Source: Microterricola viridarii (lineage in GTDB: Bacteria > Actinomycetota > Actinomycetes > Actinomycetales > Microbacteriaceae). From it: 64,000 nt of DNA. Each line of letters begins with the position of its first letter. Position 1 is the stretch's first letter. The DNA lies in assembly GCF_001542775.1 (NCBI RefSeq), contig NZ_CP014145.1, forward strand, positions 1,922,001 to 1,986,000. Direction: 5' to 3'. Below are positions 37,136 to 45,681 of the stretch, piece after piece. The position numbers were made by a program, and so were the translations under genes. Below the pieces are notes generated by a model. The model searched no databases. It had not been told where the DNA came from and saw only the letters and a list, made by a program, of their open reading frames with translations.

Positions 37136-38008
37136 CTCAAGCACGGCCTCTGAACCGGCGTAGATGCCGTCCGGCCGGGGCCAGTGCACCATCACGTCGC
37201 TGAAACCGAGCTCGGCCGCCCGGCCGACGCGCTCCTCGAACGAGCCGACGCTCTCCAACGCGAACTGCCCACCGGAATCCAGAGACAGACTGCGGCCGTA
37301 GCCGGCCGGATCGATGCCGTCGACGGCGAGTTGCTCGTCGAGGCGCGCACTGAGCTCGGCCACACCGCGCCACCAGTCCTCGCCGACCACGCCGTCCGGC
37401 CCGGTGGTGACCCAGCCCTGGCCGAGCCGGGTGGCCAGGCGCAGACTGCGCGGCCCGTTCGCCGCCATCAGGAACGGCGTGCGCGGGCGCTGCGCGGGCT
37501 CGCCGACCATGCGCGCGCCATTCGCCGTGAAGTAGTCGCCGGCGAAGGAGATGCCGCCCGCGGCATCGGCCACCACCGGCTCGGCCTGCTCGCCGCGGAG
37601 CAGCACGTCGAGGCCCTCGGCGAACTCCTGGAACCGGTCGAAGCGCTGCCGGGGCGTGAGCGGCTCCTGCCCGAGCACGACGGAGTCGAAGCCGGTGCCG
37701 CCGGAGCCGAGGCCCAGCGTCATCCGGCCGCCGGAGATCTGGTCGAGCGTGGCGACGTCCTTGGCAAACGGCACCGGGTGCCGGAAGTTCGGCGACGCGA
37801 CGAAGGTGCCGAGCCCGATGCGCTCGGTCACCATCGCGGCGGCCGTCAGCGTCGGGATGGTGGCGTGCCAGCGCTCCCCCGCGAGGCTCCGCCAGGACAG
37901 GTGGTCGTATGTCCACGCATGATCGAAGCCCATCTGCTCCGCACCGCGCCAGTAGCGGGCGGCTTCCGGCCAGTCGAATTGGGGCAGGATGACGATTCCG
38001 AAGCGCAT
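37103..38008 (-). CDS. LLM-class flavin/F420-dependent oxidoreductase
   Basis: 301 aa. MRFGIVILPQFDW, HAWTYDHLSWRSL, LGTFVASPNFRHPVPFAKD and ISGGRMTLGLGSGGTGFD place it in the luciferase-like family, in a subgroup often predicted to use F420. The last codons lie within the 137-bp repeat. TAGGCT stands 6 nt before the ATG. Substrate unknown. Confidence 0.87.
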   Translation of the reverse strand: MRFGIVILPQFDWPEAARYWRGAEQMGFDHAWTYDHLSWRSLAGERWHATIPTLTAAAMVTERIGLGTFVASPNFRHPVPFAKDVATLDQISGGRMTLGLGSGGTGFDSVVLGQEPLTPRQRFDRFQEFAEGLDVLLRGEQAEPVVADAAGGISFAGDYFTANGARMVGEPAQRPRTPFLMAANGPRSLRLATRLGQGWVTTGPDGVVGEDWWRGVAELSARLDEQLAVDGIDPAGYGRSLSLDSGGQFALESVGSFEERVGRAAELGFSDVMVHWPRPDGIYAGSEAVLEEAASRLAALR

Positions 38009-38014
38009 GCGCCG

Positions 38015-38020
38015 AGCCTA
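38015..38020 (-). promoter_or_regulatory. -10-like TAGGCT, leaderless LLM gene
   Basis: TAGGCT, spacer CGGCGC, then ATG at 38008. No Shine-Dalgarno. Confidence 0.5.
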
Positions 38021-38050
38021 GACGCTCGCGACCGGGAGCGCCGACAACAC

Positions 38051-38084
38051 CGCAGGCCCCGCTCGAGAACGAGCGGGGCCTGCG
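38051..38084. terminator. Hairpin after zinc-ribbon gene
   Basis: CGCAGGCCCCGCTC (38051-38064), loop GAGAAC, GAGCGGGGCCTGCG (38071-38084): 14 bp, perfect. It lies just downstream of the small gene's stop at 38096. Confidence 0.85.
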
Positions 38085-38095
38085 GTGCCTGATGT

Positions 38096-38266
38096 TTAGG
38101 CCTGCTTGCCGAAGAGACGCGCGAAGAAGCCGGGCTCCTTCGGGTCGTTCTCGTGGCCGGGGCAGCGGTCGGCTCGCGCGACACCGCGCATCACCGAGTC
38201 GACGTGCTGGCCGCATCCGGCCCACGTCGTCTTGCCGCACTTCCTACACTTCACTGCACTGCACAC
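38096..38266 (-). CDS. Small Cys-rich zinc-ribbon protein
   Basis: 56 aa from a GTG at 38266 with AGAAGG 9 nt upstream; a GTG at 38254 would give the more usual start VKCRKCGKTTW. Motifs: CRKCGKTTWAGCGQHVD followed by ADRCPGHEND, giving CxxC, a third Cys in AGCGxH and a later CPGH, a likely metal site. The C-terminus is basic/aromatic (PGFFARLFGK). The CGKTTWxGCGxHV signature recurs in short conserved bacterial proteins of unknown function. The gene lies behind two tandem ATACCC-N3-GGGTAT palindromes, so metal-responsive control is likely. Too short for automatic calling at usual thresholds. Confidence 0.8.
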   Translation of the reverse strand: MCSAVKCRKCGKTTWAGCGQHVDSVMRGVARADRCPGHENDPKEPGFFARLFGKQA

Positions 38267-38299
38267 GCGAAACAACCTTCTGTCGATCGACCGATACGG

Positions 38300-38314
38300 A
38301 TACCCTGCGGGTAT
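38300..38314. promoter_or_regulatory. CsoR/RcnR-like operator 1
   Basis: ATACCC-TGC-GGGTAT, a perfect 6-bp inverted repeat with a 3-bp centre, 34 bp upstream of the zinc-ribbon GTG. TACCC...GGGTA half-sites are the known operator type of the copper repressor CsoR and relatives. Confidence 0.65.
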
Positions 38315-38318
38315 ATAA

Positions 38319-38333
38319 ATACCCTAGGGGTAT
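38319..38333. promoter_or_regulatory. CsoR/RcnR-like operator 2
   Basis: ATACCC-TAG-GGGTAT, with the same half-sites, centred 19 bp from operator 1. The AT-rich TATATAAAT between the two could be the -10 region on the minus strand, so binding would block transcription. Confidence 0.65.
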
Positions 38334-38370
38334 CCAGCTGGGAGTTTGCCCGGTGGTCTGCGGGCATGCA

Positions 38371-38404
38371 AAACGGGCCGCCACCCGAAGGTGACGGCCC
38401 GTTT
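38371..38404 (-). terminator. Hairpin terminator after rpsO
   Basis: AAACGGGCCG (38371-38380) pairs with CGGCCCGTTT (38395-38404), extended by CACC/GGTG. Read on the minus strand it lies 70 bp after the rpsO stop and ends in TTTT. Confidence 0.85.
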
Positions 38405-38474
38405 CGTAAGAAGTTCGCGTAATCAGCGGCCCTTCGACAAGCTCAGGGGCCGAGCACGTGACATCCGGCTATAA

Positions 38475-38744
38475 CTAGCGGCGCAGGCCGAGACGCTCGA
38501 TGAGCGAACGGTAGCGGCTGATGTCGACGTCGGAGAGGTATCCGAGCAGACGACGACGCTGGCCGACCAGGAGGAGCAGGCCACGACGCGAGTGGTGGTC
38601 GTGCTTGTGCTCCTTGAGGTGCTCCGTCAGGTCCTTGATGCGGCGCGTGAGCATCGCAATCTGGACCTCGGGGGATCCGGTGTCACCGGGGTGGGTCGCG
38701 TACTCGTCGATGATCGCCTTCTTGACATTAGCTTCGAGTGCCAT
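38475..38744 (-). CDS. rpsO: 30S ribosomal protein S15
   Basis: 89 aa, the exact length of S15. [28 protein letters not shown], the [23 protein letters not shown] segment that contacts 16S rRNA, and [27 protein letters not shown] are all present. It binds 16S rRNA early in 30S assembly. In most actinobacteria pnp follows directly; here a terminator and 7.4 kb of other genes intervene. Confidence 0.98.
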   Translation of the reverse strand: MALEANVKKAIIDEYATHPGDTGSPEVQIAMLTRRIKDLTEHLKEHKHDHHSRRGLLLLVGQRRRLLGYLSDVDISRYRSLIERLGLRR

Positions 38745-38877
38745 AGAGGAATCCCCTTATCTCTTTGTTGCGCGGTGCCCGGGGCCGGATGCCTGGGCTC
38801 TCTTTATCCGCGGCCGTTCAGACGGCAACCTCAAGAGTTTAGCAGAGTGCGGTAGCTGCCGCCGAACAGGGCGAGTG

Positions 38878-39131
38878 TTGGCTTCGGTCGCTGGCGCTCC
38901 CTCGAGCTAACGTGGGAGGGATTGGCTTCGGTCGCTGGCGCTCCCTCGAGCTAACGTGGGAGGGATTGGCTTCGGTCGCTGGCGCTCCCTCGAGCTAACG
39001 TGGGAGGGATTGGCTTCGGTCGCTGGCGCTCCCTCGAACCAACGTGGGAGGGATTGGCTTCGGTCGCTGGCGCTCCCTCGAACCAACGTGGGAGGGATTG
39101 GCTTCGGTCGCTGGCTCCCTCGAGCCAACGG
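38878..39131. repeat. 44-bp tandem array, about 5.8 copies
   Basis: Units starting TTGGCTTCGGTCGCTGG lie at 38878, 38922, 38966, 39010, 39054 and 39098, exactly 44 bp apart. Copies 1-3 carry GAGCTAAC and copies 4-5 GAACCAAC; copy 6 is shortened and carries GAGCCAAC. Copies are separated by GTGGGAGGGA. The core is the same 35-bp element found singly at 56361 and within the 137-bp repeats. The array fills the gap between rpsO and sdhC (38745-39230). Confidence 0.95.
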
Positions 39132-39230
39132 GGCGCGGGTCTTCACTTGCAGGCACGTGCCGGGCTATCGTGAAGCTGTCACTCCCCGCCGCCGGAGTCG
39201 GGGTCCATGCGTTCGCGAGCGGGGGCACGA

Positions 39231-39986
39231 ATGTCGAGCACGGCACACACCAGCCAGAACACGAGCCCGCGCATGAGGGTGCCGGTGGCTCCCCCGGGGC
39301 GCCGCCCGCTGCTCTCCAACTTCGCGCTCAAGATCATCATGGCCGTGACCGGCCTGGTCTTCGCTGGCTTCGTGCTCGTGCACATGATCGGCAACCTCAA
39401 GGTCTACCAGGGCCCGGAGCACTTCAACGCCTACGCCGTCTGGCTGCGCACGCTGCTGGAACCGCTCTTCCCGTACGAGGGCGTGCTCTGGGCACTCCGC
39501 ATCGTGCTGATCGTCTGCCTCGTCGGCCACGTCGGCGGCGCGGCGATGCTGGTGGCGCGCGCCCGCCGCGCGCGCGGGCCGTTCCGCCGCAAGCGCCTGC
39601 CGATGCGCTCCTTCCTAGCCCGCACGATGCCCGTCACGGGCGTGGTGCTGCTGCTGTTCGTAATCTTCCACCTGCTCGACCTGACGACGGGCACGCGGCC
39701 CGCGGCGAGCGCCTCCTTCGAGCACGGCACGGTCGACACCAGCCACGCCTACGAGAACCTGATCGCCAGCTTCCAGCGGCCGGAGGTCGCGCTGTTCTAC
39801 ATCCTCGCGATGGTCCTGCTCGGGATGCACCTGGCACACGGCCTGTGGACGGCCGCCCATGACCTGGGGGCGACCGGCAAGCGGCTGCGCGCCATCGCCG
39901 TCGCGGTCGCCGGCATCCTCGCCATCGCCATCATGCTGGGCAACATCTCCATACCCGTCGCCGTTCTCCTGGGGGTCGTGCAATGA
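39231..39986 (+). CDS. sdhC: Succinate dehydrogenase cytochrome b558 subunit
   Basis: 251 aa, ATG at 39231 with GCGGGGGCACG upstream; an in-frame ATG at 39207 is possible. Five transmembrane helices with conserved histidines in LVHMIGNLKVY, LVGHVGGAAML, IFHLLDLTTG and LGMHLAHGLW, matching the di-heme single-subunit anchor of Bacillus and Corynebacterium type enzymes. It passes electrons from SdhB to menaquinone. The last 4 bases overlap sdhA (ATGA). Confidence 0.95.
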   Translation: MSSTAHTSQNTSPRMRVPVAPPGRRPLLSNFALKIIMAVTGLVFAGFVLVHMIGNLKVYQGPEHFNAYAVWLRTLLEPLFPYEGVLWALRIVLIVCLVGHVGGAAMLVARARRARGPFRRKRLPMRSFLARTMPVTGVVLLLFVIFHLLDLTTGTRPAASASFEHGTVDTSHAYENLIASFQRPEVALFYILAMVLLGMHLAHGLWTAAHDLGATGKRLRAIAVAVAGILAIAIMLGNISIPVAVLLGVVQ

Positions 39987-41953
39987 GTGCAGTCTTCGAC
40001 AGTGCAGTAATCAATATCGACGCCCTGCGGGACATCGGCGGGATCATCGACGGCGGTCAACCGACCGGCGACCCGGCCGGGGCGTGGGCCGACCGCAAGC
40101 TGAACTACAAGCTGGTGTCGCCGCTGAACCGCCGCAAGTTCGACGTGATCGTCGTCGGCACGGGACTGGCCGGCGCCGCCTGCGCGGCCGCCCTCGGCGA
40201 GCTGGGCTACAACGTGCACGCGTTCACCTTCCACGACGCCCCCCGGCGTGCGCACAGCGTGGCCGCGCAGGGCGGCATCAACGCGGCCCGCGGGCGCAAG
40301 GTCGACAACGACTCGCTCGCCCGCTTCGTCAAGGACACCGTCAAGGGCGGCGACTTCCGAGCCCGGGAGGCCGACTGCTGGCGGCTGGCCGAGGAGAGCG
40401 TGCGCGTCATCGACCACATGGAGGCCGTCGGGGCCCCCTTCGCCCGCGAGTACGGCGGCCAGCTGGCCACCCGCTCCTTCGGCGGCGTTCAGGTGAGCCG
40501 CACCTACTACACGCGCGGCCAGACCGGCCAGCAGCTGCAGGTCGCGGCGTCCCAGGCCCTGCTCCGCCAGGTGGCGGCCGGCACCGTCACCCTGCACACC
40601 CGCAGCGAGATGCTCGACCTCATCGTCGCGGACGGCCGGGCGCAGGGCATCGTCGTGCGCGACCTGACCACGGGCGACATCTGGGCGCAGACCGGGCACG
40701 CCGTCGTGCTGGCCACCGGCGGCTACGGCAACGTGTTCTTCAAGTCGACGCTGGCGAAGAACTCCAACGTGACGGCCGCGTTCCGCGCGCACAAGCGCGG
40801 CGCCCTGTTCGCCTCCCCCTCCTTCATCCAGTTCCACCCGACGGCGCTGCCGCTCAGCTCCGAGTGGCAGTCCAAGACGATCCTGATGAGCGAGTCCCTG
40901 CGCAACGACGGCCGGATCTGGGTGCCGAGCGCCCCCGGCGAGACCCGGCCGGCCAACGACATCCCCGAGGCCGAACGCGACTACTACCTCGAGCGGCGCT
41001 ACCCCGCCTTTGGCAACCTGACCCCGCGGGATGTCGCCTCCCGCGCGGCCCGCGACGAGATCGACGCCGGCCGCGGCGTCGGCCCGCTGAAGAACGGCGT
41101 CTACCTGGACTTCCGCGACTCCCTGGCCCGCCTCGGCCGGAAGGTGATCGAGGAGCGCTACGGCAACCTGTTCGAGATGTACACGGATGCCACGGGCGAG
41201 AACCCGCTGGAGGTGCCCATGCGCATCGCCCCGGGCGCCCACTTCTCGATGGGCGGGCTGTGGACCGACTACGACGCGATGGCGTCGATCCCCGGCCTGT
41301 TCGTCGGCGGGGAGGCCGGCTGGGCGTACCACGGGGCCAACCGGCTGGGCGCGAACTCGCTGCTCTCGGCCTGCGTGGACGGCTGGTTCACCCTGCCCTA
41401 CGCGGTGCCGAACTACCTGGCGCCGCTGCTCGGGCAGCAGGCGCTGCCCGCCGACCACCCCGCGGTCACCGGCACCCTGGCCGAGGCGCGCGCCGTCGTC
41501 GACGCCCTCGCCGCGTCATCCGGCACCCAGGGCCCCGACCGCTTCCACCGCCGCCTCGGGGAGATCCTCTACACGCACTGCGGCGTCAGCCGCACGGCGG
41601 AGGGGCTCAGCGAGGGCATCCGGCTGATCCGGGAGCTGCGGGCCGAGTTCCAGACCGACCTGCGGGTCGCCGGCAGCCCGGACGGCTTCAATCAGGAGCT
41701 GGAGCGGGCCGGCCGCGTCGCGGACTTCCTCGACCTGGCCGAGCTGATGTGCATCGACGCCCTGGACAGGGAGGAGTCCTGCGGGGCGCACTTCCGGTTG
41801 GAGCACCAGCTGAGCGACGGCGAAGCGGCGCGCGACGACGCCCACTGGTCGTTCGTCTCGGCCTGGCAGCACGGCGCCAGGCCGACCCGCCACAACGAAC
41901 CGCTGCACTTCGACTCGGTGCTGCCGGAGACAAGGAACTACAAGTCATCATGA
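39983..41953 (+). CDS. sdhA: Succinate dehydrogenase flavoprotein subunit
   Basis: 656 aa. GTGLAG (59-64) binds FAD, and His91 in RRAHSVAAQGGINAARG is the covalent FAD attachment. The substrate site includes FIQFHPTALP and the final GGEAGWAYHGANRLGANSLL loop. It oxidises succinate to fumarate. This long type goes with the b558 anchor and is distinct from the four-subunit sdhCDAB that many actinobacteria also carry. It overlaps sdhC and sdhB by 4 bp each. Confidence 0.97.
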   Translation: MSAVFDSAVINIDALRDIGGIIDGGQPTGDPAGAWADRKLNYKLVSPLNRRKFDVIVVGTGLAGAACAAALGELGYNVHAFTFHDAPRRAHSVAAQGGINAARGRKVDNDSLARFVKDTVKGGDFRAREADCWRLAEESVRVIDHMEAVGAPFAREYGGQLATRSFGGVQVSRTYYTRGQTGQQLQVAASQALLRQVAAGTVTLHTRSEMLDLIVADGRAQGIVVRDLTTGDIWAQTGHAVVLATGGYGNVFFKSTLAKNSNVTAAFRAHKRGALFASPSFIQFHPTALPLSSEWQSKTILMSESLRNDGRIWVPSAPGETRPANDIPEAERDYYLERRYPAFGNLTPRDVASRAARDEIDAGRGVGPLKNGVYLDFRDSLARLGRKVIEERYGNLFEMYTDATGENPLEVPMRIAPGAHFSMGGLWTDYDAMASIPGLFVGGEAGWAYHGANRLGANSLLSACVDGWFTLPYAVPNYLAPLLGQQALPADHPAVTGTLAEARAVVDALAASSGTQGPDRFHRRLGEILYTHCGVSRTAEGLSEGIRLIRELRAEFQTDLRVAGSPDGFNQELERAGRVADFLDLAELMCIDALDREESCGAHFRLEHQLSDGEAARDDAHWSFVSAWQHGARPTRHNEPLHFDSVLPETRNYKSS

Positions 41954-42699
41954 GACTCACACTGAAGATCTGGCGGCAGCGTTCCGGCGAGGAGGCCGGC
42001 GCCTTCGAGAGCTACGAGTTGGACGGCGCCGGTGAGGAGTTCACCCTGCTGGAGGCGCTGGACAAGCTGAACGACACGATCGTCGAGGGCGGCGGCGAGC
42101 CAGTCGCCTTCGACTCCGACTGCCGGGAGGGCGTCTGCGGCAGCTGCGGGGTGACCGTGGACGGCGTGCCGCACGGACCCGTCGCGAACACCCCCTCCTG
42201 CCGGCAGCACCTGCGCAGCTTCGCCGACGGCGGCACCGTCACCCTCGAGCCGTTCCGCTCGGCCGCGTACCCGGTCGTGAAAGACCTCGTCGTTGACCGC
42301 TCGGCGCTGGACCGGGTGATCGAGGCGGGCGGCTTCGTCTCGATCGACGCCGGCACCGCCCCGGATGCCGACAGCCACCAGGCCAGCCACGAGAGCGTCG
42401 AGGCGGCGCTCGACTTCGCCGCCTGCATCGGCTGCGGCGCCTGCGTCGCCGCCTGCCCGAACGGCTCGGCGAACCTGTTCACCGGCTCCAAGCTCGTGCA
42501 CCTCTCGCTGCTTCCGACGACGCAGGAGGAGCGCGGCAAGCGGGCCGGCGCGATGATCGGCGCCATGGAGGAGGAGTTCGGGCCGTGCTCCGTCTACGGC
42601 GAGTGCGTGCAGGTGTGCCCGGCCGGCATCCCGCTCGCCGCCATCGCCGGGCTGAACAAGGAGAAGCTGCGCTCGGTGCTGCGCGGCAAGGACAACTGA
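41950..42699 (+). CDS. sdhB: Succinate dehydrogenase iron-sulfur subunit
   Basis: 249 aa. The [2Fe-2S] ligands are Cys58, Cys63, Cys66 and Cys84 (CREGVCGSCG...PSC). The second domain carries CIGCGACVAACP (159-170) and CSVYGECVQVCP (213-224) for the [4Fe-4S] and [3Fe-4S] clusters. Completes the sdhCAB operon. Its stop is 16 bp from the convergent transporter gene, with no clear terminator. Confidence 0.97.
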   Translation: MRLTLKIWRQRSGEEAGAFESYELDGAGEEFTLLEALDKLNDTIVEGGGEPVAFDSDCREGVCGSCGVTVDGVPHGPVANTPSCRQHLRSFADGGTVTLEPFRSAAYPVVKDLVVDRSALDRVIEAGGFVSIDAGTAPDADSHQASHESVEAALDFAACIGCGACVAACPNGSANLFTGSKLVHLSLLPTTQEERGKRAGAMIGAMEEEFGPCSVYGECVQVCPAGIPLAAIAGLNKEKLRSVLRGKDN

Positions 42700-42715
42700 G
42701 CCGTTCCCCGCCGCG

Positions 42716-44202
42716 TCACCACATGCCGAGCAGCTTCATCCAGAGGCTCGAGGACACCGTCCAGATGACGATGACGATGACGCTCATGATGAAGCCCACC
42801 CGGAACCATTCCGGCACCTTGATGTAGCCGGAGCCGTAGATCACGGCGGCCGGGCCGGAGGCGTAGTGGGTGAGGGCGCCGAACAGGTTGCCGATGAAGC
42901 CGAAGACGAGGGCGGCGAACAACGGCGGGGCGCCGGTGCTGATCGCCGCGCCGAGGAAGACGGCGTACATCGCCACGATCTGCGCGGTGTTCGAGGCGAA
43001 GAAGTAGTGCGCGTAGAAATAGACAAGCGTGAGGATGGCGAAGGCCACCAGCCAGGGCAGGCCACCGACGGCGTTCGCGACGCTGTCGCCCACCCAGGCG
43101 ATCACGCCGAGCGCCTTGAGCTGGTCGGCCATGCCGATGAGCACCGAGAAGAAGATCAACGTGCTCCAGGCGGAGGCGTTCTCGGCCATGTCCTTCCAGG
43201 TGATCACCCGGGTGACCAGAAGGATCGCGACGCCGACGAAGGCGGCCGCCGTCGCGTTGATGCCGAGCGTGTTGCCGAGCATCCACATGAGCAGCAGCAG
43301 CACGAAGGTGGCGCTCATCACGATCTCGCCGCGCGACATCCGCCCCATCCCCGCCAGCTCGCGCTTCGCCTGGGCCGGCGCTTCCGGCGTCTTGGTGATG
43401 CTCGGCCCGTACACCTTGGTCATGATCCACGGCACGGCGACCAGGCTGAGCAGCCCGGGAACCAGTGCGGCGAGCGCCCAGTTGCCCCAGGTGATGTCGA
43501 TGCCCAGGTCGATGGCCTCCTGTTGGGCGATCGGGTTGCCGGCCATGGCGGTGATGAACATGGCCGAGGTGATGGCGTTCACCTGGGCACTGGTCAGGGC
43601 CAGGTAGGAACCGAGCCTGCGCCGGGACTCGTCGCTGTCTGGCGTCGACCCCCGCTCGATGCTGAGCGAGGCGATGATCGGGTAGATGACGCCGCCGTTG
43701 CGGGCCGTGTTCGACGGCGTCGCCGGGGCCAACACGAGGTCGGTGAGCGCCAGCCCGTAGCTGAGCCCGAGGGCGGAGCGGCCGAGCTTGGTGATGAACC
43801 AGAGTGCGATGCGGCGCCCCAGGCCGGTGAGCAGGAAGCCCTCCGCGATGAAGAAGGCGGCGACGATCAGCCAGACGGTTGAGTTCGCGAAGCCCTTCAG
43901 CGCTTCGGTCCCCGGGTCCATGGTTCCCGTGATCATGGCCACGGCCAACCCGATCAGGGCGACGGATGGCGTCGGCAGCGGTTGCAGGATCAGCCCGAGG
44001 ATGGTGCCGACGAAGATGCCGAGCATGTGCATGCCGCGCGGGTCGACGCCGTCCGGGGCGGAATGAGGTAGATGACGACGGTGACGACGAGGATGGCGGC
44101 GACCTTCACCGTCATGCCCAGCCAGGGCGGTCGCCTGCTGGTGCCCTTGGCCCCCACGGCACTGCTGTCGCCCGGGTCTGCTTCGGGTTGAGAACGCGCC
44201 AT
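42716..44202 (-). CDS. DASS/SLC13 anion transporter, one-base frameshift near the N-terminus
   Basis: The main frame runs 42716-44032 (438 aa from the first Met) and shows 12-14 membrane helices with PATPSNTARNGGVIYPI and the second repeat SNTAQIVAMYAVF, the twin carboxylate-binding motifs of the dicarboxylate/anion symporters. The family's first helix lies in another frame, from an ATG at 44202 (MARSQPEADPGD, then VKVAAILVVTVVIYLIPP). Adding one C to the run of four at 44055-44058 joins them as IPPPDGVDPRGMHMLGIFVG, the family consensus. Either a sequencing indel or a real lesion. The likely substrate is a dicarboxylate, which fits the neighbouring succinate dehydrogenase. Confidence 0.85.
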
Positions 44203-44376
44203 CCTGTGCCCCCGCTGTGCTCGATACAGCTCAGTCGAACCACCCGGCAACACCTGAGGTTCGCGTGCGGCATCAGCATAGCCACGGGCTCCCCCGCCCC
44301 GTCAAGAGCCCGGCGGGAGTCCACTCTCCTCGGGCACACGCACCCGTGCTGGGCGCGCGACTGCTTGACTGGGCGC

Positions 44377-44985
44377 ATGCCGACGCACTTCTATCGCCCG
44401 TCCGAGGGGCACCGCCTGCCGCACGACCCGTTCAACGCGATCGTCGCGCCGCGCCCGATCGGCTGGATCGGCACGCTCTCGCCCGCGGGGGTGCGCAACC
44501 TCGCCCCGTACAGCTTCTTCAACGCGCTCTCCTACCGGCCGCCGCTGGTCGGATTCTCGAGCACAGAGCGCAAGCACAGCGCCCGCAACGCGGAAGAGAC
44601 GGGCGAGTTCACCTGGAACCTGGTCACCCGGGAGCTGGCCGAACAGATGAACGCCAGCTCGCTGACGGCGGATGTCGACGAGTTCGCCGCGGCGGGGCTG
44701 GCGGCCGCGGCATCCGTTGAAATCAGCGCGCCTCGGGTCGCCGCTTCGCCGGTCAGCTTCGAGTGCCGGGTCGCCGACATCGTGCCGTTGCGCGGCGCGG
44801 ACGGCCGGGGCTCCCCCGGTGTGTTCACCATCGGTGAGGTGGTCGCCGTGCACATCGACGAGGCGCTGCTGAAAGATGGCGTGTTCCAGACGGCGCTCGC
44901 CCACCCGGTGATGCGCGGCGGCGGCCCGACGGCGTACTTCGAGGCGCTCGCCGAGGGGCGCTTTGATTTGGTGCGACCGACCTAG
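44377..44985 (+). CDS. Flavin reductase-family protein (FMN-binding split barrel)
   Basis: 202 aa. MPTHFYRPSEGHRLPHDPFNAIVAPRPIGWIGTLS is the family opening, followed by NLAPYSFFNALSYRPPLVGFSS (flavin phosphate region). This subgroup (DIM6/NTAB, COG1853) binds FMN and reduces it or acts on unknown substrates. It stands alone, converging on the response regulator gene, with stops 6 bp apart. Confidence 0.88.
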   Translation: MPTHFYRPSEGHRLPHDPFNAIVAPRPIGWIGTLSPAGVRNLAPYSFFNALSYRPPLVGFSSTERKHSARNAEETGEFTWNLVTRELAEQMNASSLTADVDEFAAAGLAAAASVEISAPRVAASPVSFECRVADIVPLRGADGRGSPGVFTIGEVVAVHIDEALLKDGVFQTALAHPVMRGGGPTAYFEALAEGRFDLVRPT

Positions 44986-44991
44986 GGCCGC

Positions 44992-45681
44992 TCAGGCGGC
45001 GAGACCGGCCTCGCGGGCAACGACGGCGGCCTGCATGCGCGTCCGGCAGCCCAGCTTGCCGAGAACCCGCGACACGTGCGTCTTCGCGGTGGCCTCGGTG
45101 ATGAACAGCGCTCGCCCGATCTGCTGGTTGGACAGCCCCCGCCCCAGCTCGGTGAGCACATCCCGCTCACGCTCCGTCAGCGGCTCAATGCGCGGGTCGA
45201 TGCGGGCCACGGCCACCGCGGCCGTCGTCACTGTGCTCCCCGCGACCGGGGTCGGTGCGGCCGCGAAGGCGCCCAGCAGGGCACGGGTCACCTCGGGGGC
45301 CAGCACGCCGTCGCCCGCCGCCACCCTGCGCACCGCGTCGATGAGCGCCGCCGGTTCGACGGTCTTCAACAGGAAACCCACGGCCCCGGCCCGCAGCGCC
45401 TCGAAGACGTACTCATCGAGGTCGAAGGTGGTGAGCACGAGCACATCGGATGCCTGTTCCTCGACGATCGCACGGGTGGCCCGGATGCCGTCCAGGCCCG
45501 GCATCCGAATGTCCATCAGGATCACGTCGGGGCGCAGCGCCCGGGCCAGCTCGATCGCGGACTGGCCGTCGCCCGCCTCGCCCACGACCTCGATGTCGGG
45601 GGCCGCCTCCAAGATCAGGCGCAGCCCCATACGGATGGCCGCATGGTCGTCGGCGAGCGCCACACGAATCGGCCGGCTCAC
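44992..45681 (-). CDS. NarL/LuxR-type response regulator
   Basis: 229 aa from GTG at 45681, overlapping the kinase stop (GTGA). The receiver domain has Asp11/Asp12, the phosphorylation site Asp57 (VILMDIRMPG) and Lys106 (FLLKTVEP). A flexible Ala/Thr linker follows, then the LuxR-type helix-turn-helix (LTERERDVLTELGRGLSNQQIGRALFITEATAKTHVSRVLGKLG, about 168-212). Activated by the adjacent histidine kinase. Confidence 0.95.
   Translation of the reverse strand: MSRPIRVALADDHAAIRMGLRLILEAAPDIEVVGEAGDGQSAIELARALRPDVILMDIRMPGLDGIRATRAIVEEQASDVLVLTTFDLDEYVFEALRAGAVGFLLKTVEPAALIDAVRRVAAGDGVLAPEVTRALLGAFAAAPTPVAGSTVTTAAVAVARIDPRIEPLTERERDVLTELGRGLSNQQIGRALFITEATAKTHVSRVLGKLGCRTRMQAAVVAREAGLAA

Noticed and set aside
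38878..39131. CRISPR-like array
   Set aside because: The whole 44-bp unit repeats with no variable spacer, and no cas gene is present. It is a simple tandem array.
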